A DNA stretch of 64,000 bases from Actinomadura violacea (GTDB taxonomy: Bacteria; Actinomycetota; Actinomycetes; Streptosporangiales; Streptosporangiaceae). Under the pieces are notes generated by a model. It saw only the letters and a program-made list of their open reading frames with translations. It was not told the origin of the DNA and did not search any database. A program made the translations under genes and the position numbers. Shown piece after piece: positions 32,384-40,254 of the stretch; within the stretch, counting starts at the first letter, position 1; every line of letters begins with the position of its first letter. The stretch is from positions 48,681-112,680 of the forward strand of contig NZ_JAGEPF010000037.1 in the NCBI RefSeq assembly GCF_017573465.1, in the 5' to 3' direction.

Positions 32384-32673
32384 CGTCCCGATCCCGACAG
32401 ATAGCCGCGGACGACCACGGCGGCATCGACGATCCGGTCGGCGCGCGCGATCGGCTCGCCCCACGACGTCCAGAACCACGCGTTCCCGAAGTCCTCGCCC
32501 CGCGCACGGCAGGTGATGAGGTCGGACGCGGAGCCGCTCTCGTCGCAACACCCTGGAACGTCCGGATTGGTGACCCGGAGCCCGCGCGACGTCAGCTCCA
32601 CCGCGAGCCGATGCGCCGACAGATGCGCGGCAAGCGCGGCGAGCGGGTCGCCGGAGATCGTACGATTCGCCAC
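32380..32673 (-). CDS. Hypothetical protein, first gene of a coupled pair
   Basis: This 97-residue protein has a basic helical N-terminus (DPLAALAAHLSAHRLAVELT), a central PDVPGCCDESGSASDLITCR with three Cys, and GNAWFWTSWGEPIARADRIV. The VPGCC and TCR residues could bind a metal. The family is unknown. The start is GTG 32673, with GAGG about 8 bases upstream. It is coupled to the following 116-residue protein by a 4-base overlap. The 140 bases upstream (32674-32813) hold nothing recognisable apart from GC-rich runs. Confidence 0.72.
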   Translation of the reverse strand: MANRTISGDPLAALAAHLSAHRLAVELTSRGLRVTNPDVPGCCDESGSASDLITCRARGEDFGNAWFWTSWGEPIARADRIVDAAVVVRGYLSGSGR

Positions 32674-32813
32674 AGCCAGGACCTCGTTTCCTGGTCAGGT
32701 CCCGGCCGGCGCCGCAATCGCCGCGCCGGGGCCGCCTCGTGTGAGCGGCCCGGCGCGCGCCTGGCCGCGATGGGTGCGGGCGTCTGGTGATTTACCGCGA
32801 CGCGCCCCCGGCT

Positions 32814-33233
32814 CTATGGGCCGCCGCTCTCCCGCTCGCGGCGGGTGCAGGCATCTTCGCTCCAGGTGAATTCGGCCCACATGGTCTGTCCCTCCTCGTC
32901 AGCGTCGTGCCCGACTTTGTCGGCGAACGCGTCGACGAGGAGCAGGCCGCGCCCGTAGTCGCCACTGCGCTCAGTCGCCGCGGGCCGAGACCAGGCCCCG
33001 TTGCCGGAATCGGAGACGGCGACGCGTGCCCAGCCCGGGCGGACGGTCACCGTGATGGCGACGACGCCGCCGGGGCCGCCGCTCGGCGTATGCCGCAACG
33101 AGTTGGCGGCCAGTTCGGCGATGACGCTCTCGGCTTCCTCCGCCCGCGGGGAGTCGCTCAGCAAGCCCCGGACGAAGGCGCGTATCGCCGGGACCATGCA
33201 CGGGAGGCCGGGGTACTCCTGGGTCCACTCCAT
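32814..33233 (-). CDS. RsbW-like ATP-binding protein (anti-sigma kinase fold)
   Basis: This 139-residue GHKL ATPase has the N box VIAELAANSLRHTPSGGPGG near residue 40, the G1 box VSDSGNGAW near 75 and the G2 box GDYGRGLLLVDAFADKVG near 95. It is a single domain, as in RsbW/SpoIIAB-type anti-sigma kinases, which phosphorylate STAS proteins. ATG 33233 follows GGAGG by 7 bases. It is divergent from a GntR gene with a cluster of operator-like repeats between them. STAS proteins at 7194 and 63286 are possible partners but are distant. Confidence 0.88.
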   Translation of the reverse strand: MEWTQEYPGLPCMVPAIRAFVRGLLSDSPRAEEAESVIAELAANSLRHTPSGGPGGVVAITVTVRPGWARVAVSDSGNGAWSRPAATERSGDYGRGLLLVDAFADKVGHDADEEGQTMWAEFTWSEDACTRRERESGGP

Positions 33234-33273
33234 GGGGTTGCCTCCGCCGTGCGATCTTGTACGCTGGGTCGCC

Positions 33274-33323
33274 AAGCTGTGCGCACAGCTCGCATGCGGT
33301 GCGCACAGCTTGTCAAGCTGTGC
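33274..33323. promoter_or_regulatory. Operator cluster of four AAGCTGTGC half-sites
   Basis: A perfect 16-bp palindrome AGCTGTGCGCACAGCT (33275-33290) is followed by GCACAGCTT-GTC-AAGCTGTGC (33303-33323), an inverted repeat of the same half-site in the opposite order. The cluster lies in the divergent region between the RsbW-like and GntR genes. GntR is the likely ligand. Confidence 0.7.
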
Positions 33324-33359
33324 CTGAACATCGCCCGCCCCCGGCCACTCGGAGCCACC

Positions 33360-34103
33360 GTGACGCAGCCCGCCTACCAGCGCATCGCGGATGACCTGCG
33401 GCAACAGATCATGGAGGGGGTGCTGGCGCCGGGTGACAAGATCCCCTCGCGTCCGCAGCTGCGTGAGCGTTACGGCGTTTCGGACGCGGTCGCCCTCCAG
33501 GCCGTCCGGCTGCTCATCTCCGAGGGCCATCTGGAAGCGCGCTCCGGGTCCGGGACGTACGTGCGCCGCCGCCCGGAGCTCAGGCGGATCTCGCGCTACT
33601 GGTACAAGGAAGGCCGGACCACCAGCCCGTTCCGCGAGGAGATGGCCAGGCAGGGCCGGACCGGCGACTGGCGTGTCTCGTCCTCGACCGAGCAGGCCAC
33701 CGAAGCGGTCGCGGAGCGCCTCGAGATCGCGGTGGGCGACGACGTCATGTGCAGCCGCTACACCTTTCTCGCCGACGGACGGCCCGTGATGGCGTCGGTC
33801 TCGTGGGAGCCGCTTGCGATCACCCGTGGCACGGAGGTCATGTTCCCGGAGGAAGGGCCGTACGCGGGTGCCGGCGTCGTCGCGCGGATGCGGGCGATCG
33901 GGCAGGAGGTCGAGGCGGCGGAGGAGGTCGTCACCGCCCGGCCGATCCTCGCCGCCGAGGCCGAGCGGCTCGACGAGCCGGTCGGCGCGATCATCATGGT
34001 GATCCGGCGGACGTACCGCACCACCGACCGCCCGGTCGAGACGGCGGACATCGTCATCCCCACCGATCGGTACGAGTTGGGCTACGTCATCCCCGTCGAG
34101 TAG
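33360..34103 (+). CDS. GntR-family regulator with UTRA domain (HutC type)
   Basis: This 247-residue protein has an N-terminal winged helix: YQRIADDLRQQIMEGVLAPG, KIPSRPQLRERYGVSDAVAL and GHLEARSGSGTYVRRRP. Residues 85-245 form a UTRA effector domain (EAVAERLEIAVGDDVMCSRY, then VIRRTYRTTDRPVETADIVI). It ends in DRYELGYVIPVE. GTG 33360 follows GGAG by 5 bases. Four half-sites lie in its upstream region, predicting autoregulation and control of the divergent RsbW-like gene. A fragment homologous to its C-terminus occurs 0.5 kb downstream. Confidence 0.93.
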   Translation: MTQPAYQRIADDLRQQIMEGVLAPGDKIPSRPQLRERYGVSDAVALQAVRLLISEGHLEARSGSGTYVRRRPELRRISRYWYKEGRTTSPFREEMARQGRTGDWRVSSSTEQATEAVAERLEIAVGDDVMCSRYTFLADGRPVMASVSWEPLAITRGTEVMFPEEGPYAGAGVVARMRAIGQEVEAAEEVVTARPILAAEAERLDEPVGAIIMVIRRTYRTTDRPVETADIVIPTDRYELGYVIPVE

Positions 34104-34134
34104 TGCCTGGCCGGGTTCCCATCTGGATCACGGT

Positions 34135-34140
34135 TAGGAT
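34135..34140 (+). promoter_or_regulatory. -10 box, leaderless, of the DUF4279 gene
   Basis: TAGGAT ends 6 bases before GTG 34147 and no Shine-Dalgarno is present. Confidence 0.5.
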
Positions 34141-34146
34141 CTTGGT

Positions 34147-34632
34147 GTGCCCGTACGGCAATACGTCTACTTTGCCCTCTTCAGTCGGCATGTGACGGCG
34201 CATGAGATGACTGCTGTGCTGAGGATCGCTCCCGACGAGGTGTCCGTCCGCGGCAGCCGATTCACGACACCGACCGAGGTGCCGGTGTCGCACGCCTGGG
34301 AGATCGTGTGCCGGGAGCCCGGCCTGTGCGTCGACGAACAGATCACTCGCGTGCTGGACAGGCTCCGGCCCCATGCCGATCGCGTCGCCGGGCTTGCCGC
34401 TCGTCTGGCCGCGGACGACGAGGAACACGGCGGCGCGGTACTCCAGGTCGTCCGCTACTTCGAAGACGCGGACCCGGGATCGGAGGAGCAGGCTCTAGGC
34501 TCTCCGGCGCCACAGGAACCGAATCTCTTCGGCTGGCATCTGGACGGCCCCACACTGGCCTTCCTCGTCGAACTCGGGGCAGAGCTCGACGTGGACGAGT
34601 ACGACCTGATCTCGCAAGACGACAATCCCTGA
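34147..34632 (+). CDS. DUF4279 family protein
   Basis: This 161-residue protein starts VRQYVYFALFSRHVTAHEMT and continues VLRIAPDEVSVRGSR, then the acidic end ELGAELDVDEYDLISQDDNP. The opening pattern of an aromatic strand, helix and LxIxPD matches DUF4279 proteins, which are small and often found beside toxin or immunity genes. The role is unknown. GTG 34147 lies 6 bases after TAGGAT. G+C at third positions is slightly lower than in the neighbours. The following bases carry a fragment of a GntR gene, so this is probably a locus of insertions and loss. Confidence 0.75.
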   Translation: MPVRQYVYFALFSRHVTAHEMTAVLRIAPDEVSVRGSRFTTPTEVPVSHAWEIVCREPGLCVDEQITRVLDRLRPHADRVAGLAARLAADDEEHGGAVLQVVRYFEDADPGSEEQALGSPAPQEPNLFGWHLDGPTLAFLVELGAELDVDEYDLISQDDNP

Positions 34633-34639
34633 CGCCCTC

Positions 34640-34690
34640 AACATCGTCCCGGCCGACCGGTACGAGCTGGGTTACCTCGTCCCCGTCGGC
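34640..34690 (+). pseudogene. Remnant of a GntR/UTRA regulator C-terminus
   Basis: The frame codes for NIVPADRYELGYLVPV. This matches the last residues of the intact GntR protein at 33360-34103 (DIVIPTDRYELGYVIPV) at about 10 of 17 positions and at the nucleotide level in several blocks. Nothing of the DNA-binding part is present. It begins right at the stop of the DUF4279 gene and runs on into unrelated sequence. The remnant probably dates from a duplication of this locus in which the DUF4279 gene replaced the rest. Confidence 0.65.
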
Positions 34691-34728
34691 CAGGGCCTCG
34701 CGGCCGACGCGGTAGAGGGGCGGGTGCC

Positions 34729-34923
34729 TCAGTCTTCGGCGGCCTTCGGTGCGACCACGGACAGGGCCGGGACGGAATTCCAGTGGTCATCGAAGGTGTT
34801 CGTCCGCCATCGGGCGTTCGTGTCGACCGCTTCGATCACCCGGCTCGTCGCCTCGTGCACGCGGTCGCCGTCCCAGGGGCCGTGGGGAACGCGGTAGACG
34901 ACATCCATGGTCAGGATGTCCAT
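34729..34923 (-). CDS. Hypothetical small protein (64 aa)
   Basis: A 64-residue frame starts MDILTMDVVYRVPHGPWDGD and ends SVVAPKAAED. Third codon positions are mostly G or C, as expected for a real gene here. No domain is recognised. Its ATG overlaps an upstream stop (TGATG), so it was probably the second gene of a coupled pair whose first gene is now decayed. No good ribosome site is present. The 3' end abuts the GntR remnant read on the other strand. Confidence 0.5.
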   Translation of the reverse strand: MDILTMDVVYRVPHGPWDGDRVHEATSRVIEAVDTNARWRTNTFDDHWNSVPALSVVAPKAAED

Positions 34924-35040
34924 CAGTTGCCGGGCGCCAGTTGGGATAGGAGGTCGGCTATCTCGTATGCCGGGCGGTCTTCGCCTGGATGTCGTCCGGG
35001 CGGAAGCCGTGCGGCAACCGGGCGAGAGGAATCTTTTCTT
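34923..35040 (-). pseudogene. Possible frameshifted gene remnant upstream of the 64-aa frame
   Basis: On the minus strand PLARLPHGFRPDDIQAKTAR is readable in one frame and YEIADLLSQLAPGN followed by a stop in another. Joining them across a one-base shift near 34967 gives a plausible C-terminus that ends in TGATG with the next start. The parent family is not recognised. The rest of 34924-35113 has no gene; its AT-richer part precedes the DGPF gene. Confidence 0.25.
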
Positions 35041-35113
35041 GAGGGGTGTGTCGATTTGGGGGGTGGGGGTGCGTCATTACCGTGCAACCGTCTCTAGGTG
35101 TGAGGAGTGCGCG

Positions 35114-35467
35114 GTGAAGTATCTGCTGCTGATCAATACGTGGTCGCCCGAGTCGGGGGTGGAGCGGCCGGCCGGGGAGCCGACGGTGGAGGAGTTCATG
35201 GCGTTCGAGAAGGCGGTGACCGACGCGGGGGTGAAGGTCGACGGTCAGGCGCTCGATCTCGAGCACGCGACGACCGTGCATGTGCGCGGGGACGGGAAGC
35301 GGGTCGTGACGGACGGGCCGTTCGCCGAGACGCGGGAGATGGTCGGCGGCTACTACCTGATCGACGTCCCCGACCTGGACGCGGCGCTGGACTGGGCGGC
35401 GCGTTGTCCGGGGGCCAGGTACGGCACCGTCCAGGTCCGGACGGTGTGGGAGCCGGACGCGGCGTGA
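35114..35467 (+). CDS. DGPF (YCII-related) domain protein, partner of ECF42 sigma factor
   Basis: This 117-residue protein of the YCII/DGPF family starts VKYLLLINTWSPESGVERPA and has FMAFEKAVTDAGVKVDGQAL and the signature VVTDGPFAETREMVGGYYLI with the DGPF motif near residue 65. In actinobacteria and proteobacteria these proteins are encoded next to ECF42 sigma factors. GTG 35114 follows GAGGAG by 7 bases. Its stop overlaps the sigma-factor start (GTGA). The family relationship is clear, but the chemistry, if any, is unknown. Confidence 0.93.
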   Translation: MKYLLLINTWSPESGVERPAGEPTVEEFMAFEKAVTDAGVKVDGQALDLEHATTVHVRGDGKRVVTDGPFAETREMVGGYYLIDVPDLDAALDWAARCPGARYGTVQVRTVWEPDAA

Positions 35468-36726
35468 GCGGGGAGGGGGCGGCCGGTTCCGTCGAGGCGG
35501 TGTTCCGCGAGGACCGGGGCCGGCTGCTCGCCCTGCTCGCGGCCAGGTTCGGGGATCTGGACCTGGCCGAGGAGGTCGTGTCCGACGCGATGGAGACCGC
35601 GTTGGAGCGGTGGCCGGTCGACGGTGTGCCGGACAGGCCGCCGGCGTGGCTGCTGACGGTGGCGCGCCGCAAGGCGCTCGACCGGATCCGGCGCGATCGC
35701 GTGCAGGCGGCGCGGCTGGCGGCGCTGCGGGTCGAGGCCGACCGCGCCGCTGAACCGGGTTTCGACGACATCCCGGACGAGCGGCTGCGGTTGTTCTTCA
35801 CCTGCTGCCATCCCGCGCTGCCGGTGGAGGCGCGGACGGCGCTGATGCTGCGTTTCCTCGCGGGCCTGACGACGCCCGAGGTGGCGCGCGCCTTCCTGGT
35901 GCCGACCGCGACGATGGCGCAGCGGATCGTCCGGGCGAAACGGAAGATCCGGGACGCGCGCATCCCGTTCCGCGTGCCGGGGCCGGAGGAGCTGCCGGGC
36001 CGGTTGCCGGGGGTGCTGCGCGCCGTCTACCTGGTCTTCACCGAGGGGTACGCCGCCAGTTCGGGTGACGGGCTGATGCGTCCCGGGCTGGCGGACGAGG
36101 CCGTCCGGCTCGCTCGGATCCTGGACGGGCTGCTGCCCGGGGAGCGGGAGGTGAAGGGGCTGCTCGCGCTGCTGGTCCTCACCGATGCGCGGCGCGCGGC
36201 CAGGGTGGACGCGGCGGGGAACCAGGTGCTGCTGGAGGACCAGGACCGGACGCTGTGGGACGCCGGCCTCATCGCGGAGGGGCGAAGGCTCGTCGTCGCG
36301 GCGCTGACGGGGCCCGGTGCGGGGCCGTACGCGGTGCAGGCGGCGATCGCGGCGCTGCACGACGAGGCGGTGAGCTTCGACGACACGGACTGGCCGCAGA
36401 TCGTGGCGCTGTACGACGTGCTGCTGCGGATCGAGCCGTCCCCGCTGGTCGCGCTGAACCGGGCGGTGGCCGTCGCGATGCGCGACGGGCCCAAGGCGGG
36501 GCTCGTCCTGCTGGACGACCTGTCCGGCGCCGCGGAGCTGCGCCGCTACCACCTGTTCCACGCGGCGCGGGCGGATCTGCTGAGCCGCCTCGGCCGCCGC
36601 GCCGAGGCGGCGGACGCCTACCGGGCCGCGCTGGCCCTCACCGGCAACGAACCGGAGCGCGCCACGTTCCAGCGCAAGCTCACCGCGCTCACCGGCGGTT
36701 CCCGCGAGCCGGGCAGAGGTCTTTGA
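35464..36726 (+). CDS. ECF42-type RNA polymerase sigma factor
   Basis: This 420-residue extracytoplasmic-function sigma factor has region 2 at residues 10-75 (LLALLAARFGDLDLAEEVVS, PPAWLLTVARRKALDRIRRD) and region 4 at 115-160 (LRFLAGLTTPEVARAFLVPT, RIVRAKRKIRDA). A long C-terminal helical, TPR-like extension (FTEGYAASSGDGLMRPGLAD, IAALHDEAVSFDDTDWPQIV, YRAALALTGNEPER) is characteristic of ECF42, where it is needed for activity. It has no anti-sigma gene; the overlapping DGPF gene is the conserved partner. It ends 12 bases before a convergent gene. Confidence 0.95.
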   Translation: MSGEGAAGSVEAVFREDRGRLLALLAARFGDLDLAEEVVSDAMETALERWPVDGVPDRPPAWLLTVARRKALDRIRRDRVQAARLAALRVEADRAAEPGFDDIPDERLRLFFTCCHPALPVEARTALMLRFLAGLTTPEVARAFLVPTATMAQRIVRAKRKIRDARIPFRVPGPEELPGRLPGVLRAVYLVFTEGYAASSGDGLMRPGLADEAVRLARILDGLLPGEREVKGLLALLVLTDARRAARVDAAGNQVLLEDQDRTLWDAGLIAEGRRLVVAALTGPGAGPYAVQAAIAALHDEAVSFDDTDWPQIVALYDVLLRIEPSPLVALNRAVAVAMRDGPKAGLVLLDDLSGAAELRRYHLFHAARADLLSRLGRRAEAADAYRAALALTGNEPERATFQRKLTALTGGSREPGRGL

Positions 36727-36738
36727 CGTACCGGGCGG

Positions 36739-37881
36739 TTAGGAGCAGAGGGCCGTCTGGACGGCGGTCTCCATGTCGGCGTCCTGGGCCTCGGAGCCGC
36801 CCGGGTCGAGGTTGACCATGGCGGTCGCCTGCCTTCCGTCGGACGTGGCGCCGGTGACCGTCTCGAATCCGAGCATGTCGCCGGTGTGCCCCCAGTAGAG
36901 GCCGCCGCAGGGCAGTGGCCTGCTCTCCAGGCCGAGGCCGTAGGCGCGGCCGTCCGAATTGCCGGTCGAACGGGTCCGCATCATCTCCCGCAGCTCGGCG
37001 GGGCGCAGGAGCTTGCCGTCGAGCAGGGCGCCCATGAACCGGCCCAGGTCGCGCCCGCTGGAGATCATCCCGCCGCCCGGCCCGGCGACCGAGGGGTTGA
37101 GCTCGGTGACGTCCATCAGCGGCGCGCCCTCGCCCGGCCGCACGTACCCGCGCGGATGCGGCCCGGGGATCGCCGGCGAGTCGCCCGGCACGGACGTCGC
37201 GTCCAGCCCGAGCGGCTTGATGACGCGGTCGCGGATCTCGTCGCCGTACGGGTGGCCGGTCACGCTCTCGATGAGCAGCCCCGCCACCATGTAGTTCGTG
37301 TTGGAGTACTTCCAGCGCGTGCCGGGCTTGAACACCCGGTGGTGCGCGAGCGCCGCGTCCACCATGGCGCGGAGGTCGTGGTGGGCGAGCGGGTCCTTGA
37401 GGATGTCCTGCGGGGTGACGTAGTCGAGGTAGTCGGGCAGGCCGCTGGTGTGCTGGAGCAGCTGCCGGACGGTGATGCGCCGACCGTCGTTGCCGTGCCC
37501 CCGGATGACGCCGGGCAGGTAGCGCTCGACCGGCGCGTCCAGCGCGACGCGGTGCTCGCCGACCAGCTGGAGCACGACCGTCGCGACGAACGTCTTCGTC
37601 ACGCTGCCGATCCGGAAACGGCTGTCGCCGGGGACGGGCGTGCGGGTCTGCACGTCCCCGACGCCGCTGGTCAGCGCGGTGGTGCGGCCGCGCCGGTCCC
37701 GGACGTCGAGGAGCGCCCCGGGCGCGCCGTCGGCGGTGGTCAGCCGGTGCAGGATCGCGGGCAGCCGGGTGTCGCCGGTCGAGGCCGCGGCCGGGTCCTT
37801 CGGCACGCCGGTCCCCGCCAGCGCGCCGATCGCCAGCCCGAACGCGAGTGCGCCGCCCATCGCCCGCTTGTGCTTGATCAC
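36739..37881 (-). CDS. Exported serine hydrolase, class C beta-lactamase/D,D-carboxypeptidase family
   Basis: This 380-residue protein has a signal-type N-terminus (IKHKRAMGGALAFGLAIGAL) and a serine beta-lactamase fold. The active-site SVTK (in RIGSVTKTFVATVVL near residue 95), the YSNTNY motif near 195 and the HTGD motif near 335 are all intact. Family members are D,D-peptidases, esterases or lactamases; the exact activity is not readable. GTG 37881 follows GGAGGGA by 7 bases. A TAGCGT box lies farther upstream on the minus strand. It is convergent with the ECF42 gene. Confidence 0.92.
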   Translation of the reverse strand: MIKHKRAMGGALAFGLAIGALAGTGVPKDPAAASTGDTRLPAILHRLTTADGAPGALLDVRDRRGRTTALTSGVGDVQTRTPVPGDSRFRIGSVTKTFVATVVLQLVGEHRVALDAPVERYLPGVIRGHGNDGRRITVRQLLQHTSGLPDYLDYVTPQDILKDPLAHHDLRAMVDAALAHHRVFKPGTRWKYSNTNYMVAGLLIESVTGHPYGDEIRDRVIKPLGLDATSVPGDSPAIPGPHPRGYVRPGEGAPLMDVTELNPSVAGPGGGMISSGRDLGRFMGALLDGKLLRPAELREMMRTRSTGNSDGRAYGLGLESRPLPCGGLYWGHTGDMLGFETVTGATSDGRQATAMVNLDPGGSEAQDADMETAVQTALCS

Positions 37882-37988
37882 GTGTGGTCCCTCCAGGTCG
37901 TGAGGGCCTTCACGCTAGGAATCGCGGTGCCGGACGCACGTCACCCGCGAGAGCCAACGTCCGCGTGGCGCCAGGGTCGCGGTGGTGA

Positions 37989-38462
37989 TCAGTCCTGGTC
38001 GTAGACCGTGACGTCGAGGTCGGCGAGCTCGGCGGTGACGAGGGACTCGATGCGGCTCCAGCGGCCCCCGGCCAGGCCGCAGCCGATGCGCGGCATGTGG
38101 ACGGACGCGCCGAGGGCGGCGGCCTCGGCGGCGAGCCGGTGCAGGCACTCGCGGACGGCCTCGTAGCGGATCGGCGGCCCGGCGCTGCGCGAGGTCCTGG
38201 TGCCGTGCTGGCCGATCATGTTGGCGACCCAGATGTCCGGCTTGACCTGGACGATCTGGACGGCGCCCAGCCCGAAGTCGTTGCGCGCGCGTTCGCGGTG
38301 CCAGCTCCGGTAGGCGGCCTCGGGCTCGGGCCAGCGCTTCGAGACCGCCTCCACGAACCCTTTGCCCCAGCCGCCCCGGTCGTTGCAGATGTGCGCGATG
38401 ACCTTCGGGCCCTTCGCCTGCGGCGAGGTCGCGTCGCCCTTGAGGTATCGGATCCGCCCCAT
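37989..38462 (-). CDS. Macrodomain protein (ADP-ribose binding or hydrolase)
   Basis: This 157-residue single macrodomain has IRYLKGDATSPQAKGPKVIA, the nucleotide-binding HICNDRGGWGKGFVEAVSKR near residue 25, and the C-terminal HMPRIGCGLAGGRWSRIESL near 125. The HICNDRGGWGKGF pattern is like DarG and Appr-1-p-processing macrodomains, which remove ADP-ribose from nucleic acid or protein. No toxin partner (DarT) is adjacent. ATG 38462 stands exactly 7 bases after a TAGCGT box (plus-strand 38470-38475) and has no Shine-Dalgarno, so a leaderless start is chosen over a longer frame from 38492. It is divergent from a His-rich methyltransferase. Confidence 0.9.
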   Translation of the reverse strand: MGRIRYLKGDATSPQAKGPKVIAHICNDRGGWGKGFVEAVSKRWPEPEAAYRSWHRERARNDFGLGAVQIVQVKPDIWVANMIGQHGTRTSRSAGPPIRYEAVRECLHRLAAEAAALGASVHMPRIGCGLAGGRWSRIESLVTAELADLDVTVYDQD

Positions 38463-38476
38463 GTCGGCGACGCTAT

Positions 38477-38540
38477 CCGCGCCCGCCGACAAAACCGCGC
38501 CCGCCGACGGCGGCCCTTCTGATGTGGCCTTCTAATGTGG
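38477..38540. repeat. Direct repeats in the macrodomain/methyltransferase promoter region
   Basis: CCGCGCCCGCCGAC occurs at 38477-38490 and 38495-38508 (18-bp period). CCTTCTGATGTGG (38515-38527) is followed directly by CCTTCTAATGTGG (38528-38540). The second copy creates the TAATGT -10 box of the methyltransferase gene. Confidence 0.75.
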
Positions 38541-38544
38541 CCTT

Positions 38545-39420
38545 ATGAGCCACACGCCGCCGCACGGGCACCACGGCCACCAGCACGGGCACGGGCACGG
38601 GCATCACCACGACGACGAGGACCAGGTCGAGATGCTCGATCTGAGCGCGGAGATCCTCGCCGAGCACATCGCCGCCACGACCGCCTGGCTGCCGGTCGAG
38701 GGAAGCCCGCGCAAGATCGTGGATCTGGGCTGCGGGACGGGTGCCGGCACCTTCGCGCTGCTCGCCCGCTTCCCGGAGGCGCACGTGACCGCCGTCGATT
38801 CCTCGGCCGAGCACCTCGATCGCCTAGAGGAGAAGGCGCGCGCGCAGGGCGTGGACGAGCGAGTAAGCCTCGTCCGGGCCGATCTCGACGCGGACTGGCC
38901 TGACCTTGGCACGCCGGACCTGGTGTGGGCCTCCGCCTCCATGCACCACATGGCCGACCCTAACCGCGCGTTGCGCAAGGTCCGCGACCTGCTCGCGCCG
39001 GGTGGGCTGTTCGCCGTCGTCGAGCTGGCCGGTCTCCCCAACTTCCTGCCCGACGACGCCCCGCAGGACCGGCCCGGACTGGAAGCGCGCCTCTACACCG
39101 CCGCCGACCGCTCCAGTGCCGAGGAGATGCCGTATCGCGGCGCCGACTGGGGGCCGATGCTGACCAATGCCGGATTCGTCGTGGAAGGCGAGCAGGTCTT
39201 CACCGCGAACATCGAGGGCTCCCGCGACGAGACGGTCGGACGCTACGCCCTGGGGACCCTGCGGCGCGTCCGCGCCGCCGTCGCCGACGAGCTCGCACCG
39301 GACGACCTCGCCGCGCTCGACCGGCTCCTCGACACCGGCGGCCCCGGCAGCATCCTGCACCGCGACGACCTGGCCCTGCGCACCGAGCGCACCGTCTGGG
39401 CCGCCCGCCGCGGCGGCTGA
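38545..39420 (+). CDS. SAM-dependent methyltransferase with His-rich N-terminus
   Basis: This 291-residue protein has residues 1-25 as a metal-binding-like tract, HGHHGHQHGHGHGHHHDDED. The methyltransferase core has IVDLGCGTGAGTFALLARFP near residue 58, TAVDSSAEHLDRL, SASMHHMADPNRALRKVRDL and LAPGGLFAVVELAGLPNFLP. ATG 38545 stands 6 bases after TAATGT, a leaderless arrangement. The histidine run could bind nickel, zinc or cobalt, which suggests a link to metal stress or to a metal-containing substrate; this is inference. The substrate is unknown. Confidence 0.9.
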   Translation: MSHTPPHGHHGHQHGHGHGHHHDDEDQVEMLDLSAEILAEHIAATTAWLPVEGSPRKIVDLGCGTGAGTFALLARFPEAHVTAVDSSAEHLDRLEEKARAQGVDERVSLVRADLDADWPDLGTPDLVWASASMHHMADPNRALRKVRDLLAPGGLFAVVELAGLPNFLPDDAPQDRPGLEARLYTAADRSSAEEMPYRGADWGPMLTNAGFVVEGEQVFTANIEGSRDETVGRYALGTLRRVRAAVADELAPDDLAALDRLLDTGGPGSILHRDDLALRTERTVWAARRGG

Positions 39421-39426
39421 GCCGCC

Positions 39427-40131
39427 CTATCCGCCGGAGGCCAGCATGCGGGCCAGGACGATCAGCGCCTGCGCCCGCGGTTCGAGGGTCTGGACGGACG
39501 GCGCCACGGAGTCCGCGGAGATCAGCACGCCCGCGGACACCGCCCAGGCCGGGGCGTGGCCCGACAGCATCGCCGCGCGGATCGGGGGCGTGAGCAGCCG
39601 CACCGCCTGCTGCTCGCCGGGCCCGCGGATCAGGAACCGCTTGTCGAAGTCCGCGTCGCCGGTGCCGACGCCGCGGACCGGCATGAAGAACCCGCCGATG
39701 GCCGTCCGCTTGACGACCTCCACGTCCTCGTATCCCGGGCCGAGGAACAGGAAGTAGCGGGTCAGGTCGTGGGTGGACGTGGTGCGGCTGTCGCCGGTGC
39801 CGCTGCTCTCCGTCCACCGGTGCCAGACCAGCCACATCGGGTGCTCGCGCGTCGTCGCGACCGCCAGCTTCGTCCGCCGGGACCGCGCCGCCTGCGCGAC
39901 CGGGCCCGGCATCGGCTGGTCGGCGGTGATCGGCCACCAGCCGCACTGGGCCGCGTACGCGTGGAGCGCCTTGATGCGCCGGCTGTTCTGCACCGCCGCC
40001 CACACGATGCCGACCACGACCAGGGCCACGATCCCGAAGAACAGGAAGGGGAAGACGGCGAAGACGTCGGGCCCGGCGGCCGAGGGCGCCGCGAGCGTGT
40101 GGTGTCCGGTTGGGCCGGCTGCCGCGAACAT
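39427..40131 (-). CDS. Single-pass membrane protein with cytoplasmic domain, unknown function
   Basis: This 234-residue protein has one transmembrane helix near residues 25-47 (VFAVFPFLFFGIVALVVVGI). A soluble domain follows with LHAYAAQCGWWPITADQPMP, HPMWLVWHRW, YFLFLGPGYEDVEVVKRTAI and DKRFLIRGPGEQQAVRLLTP. The pattern resembles actinobacterial proteins whose domain follows an HAYAxxxGW motif; no function is known. ATG 40131 is chosen because the conserved-looking sequence begins there; the ribosome site is weak. It is divergent from the ATPase locus with the SOS box. Confidence 0.78.
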   Translation of the reverse strand: MFAAAGPTGHHTLAAPSAAGPDVFAVFPFLFFGIVALVVVGIVWAAVQNSRRIKALHAYAAQCGWWPITADQPMPGPVAQAARSRRTKLAVATTREHPMWLVWHRWTESSGTGDSRTTSTHDLTRYFLFLGPGYEDVEVVKRTAIGGFFMPVRGVGTGDADFDKRFLIRGPGEQQAVRLLTPPIRAAMLSGHAPAWAVSAGVLISADSVAPSVQTLEPRAQALIVLARMLASGG

Positions 40132-40254
40132 GCTCGTTTCGACGTGTCCGGGTGGAGGTGAGTTCGGCCGGGGCCACGTCCGGCCGCGAAGTGTGCCCGG
40201 AACCCGCGTCCGGGAGGCGCGTCCGGAAGCCGTCAGGGGAGTCGGCGGGTTCGG

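Noticed and set aside
32674..32880. 61-codon minus-strand frame between the hypothetical pair and the RsbW-like gene
   Set aside because: It overlaps the 3' end of the RsbW-like gene and has shadow-type composition; no start signal.
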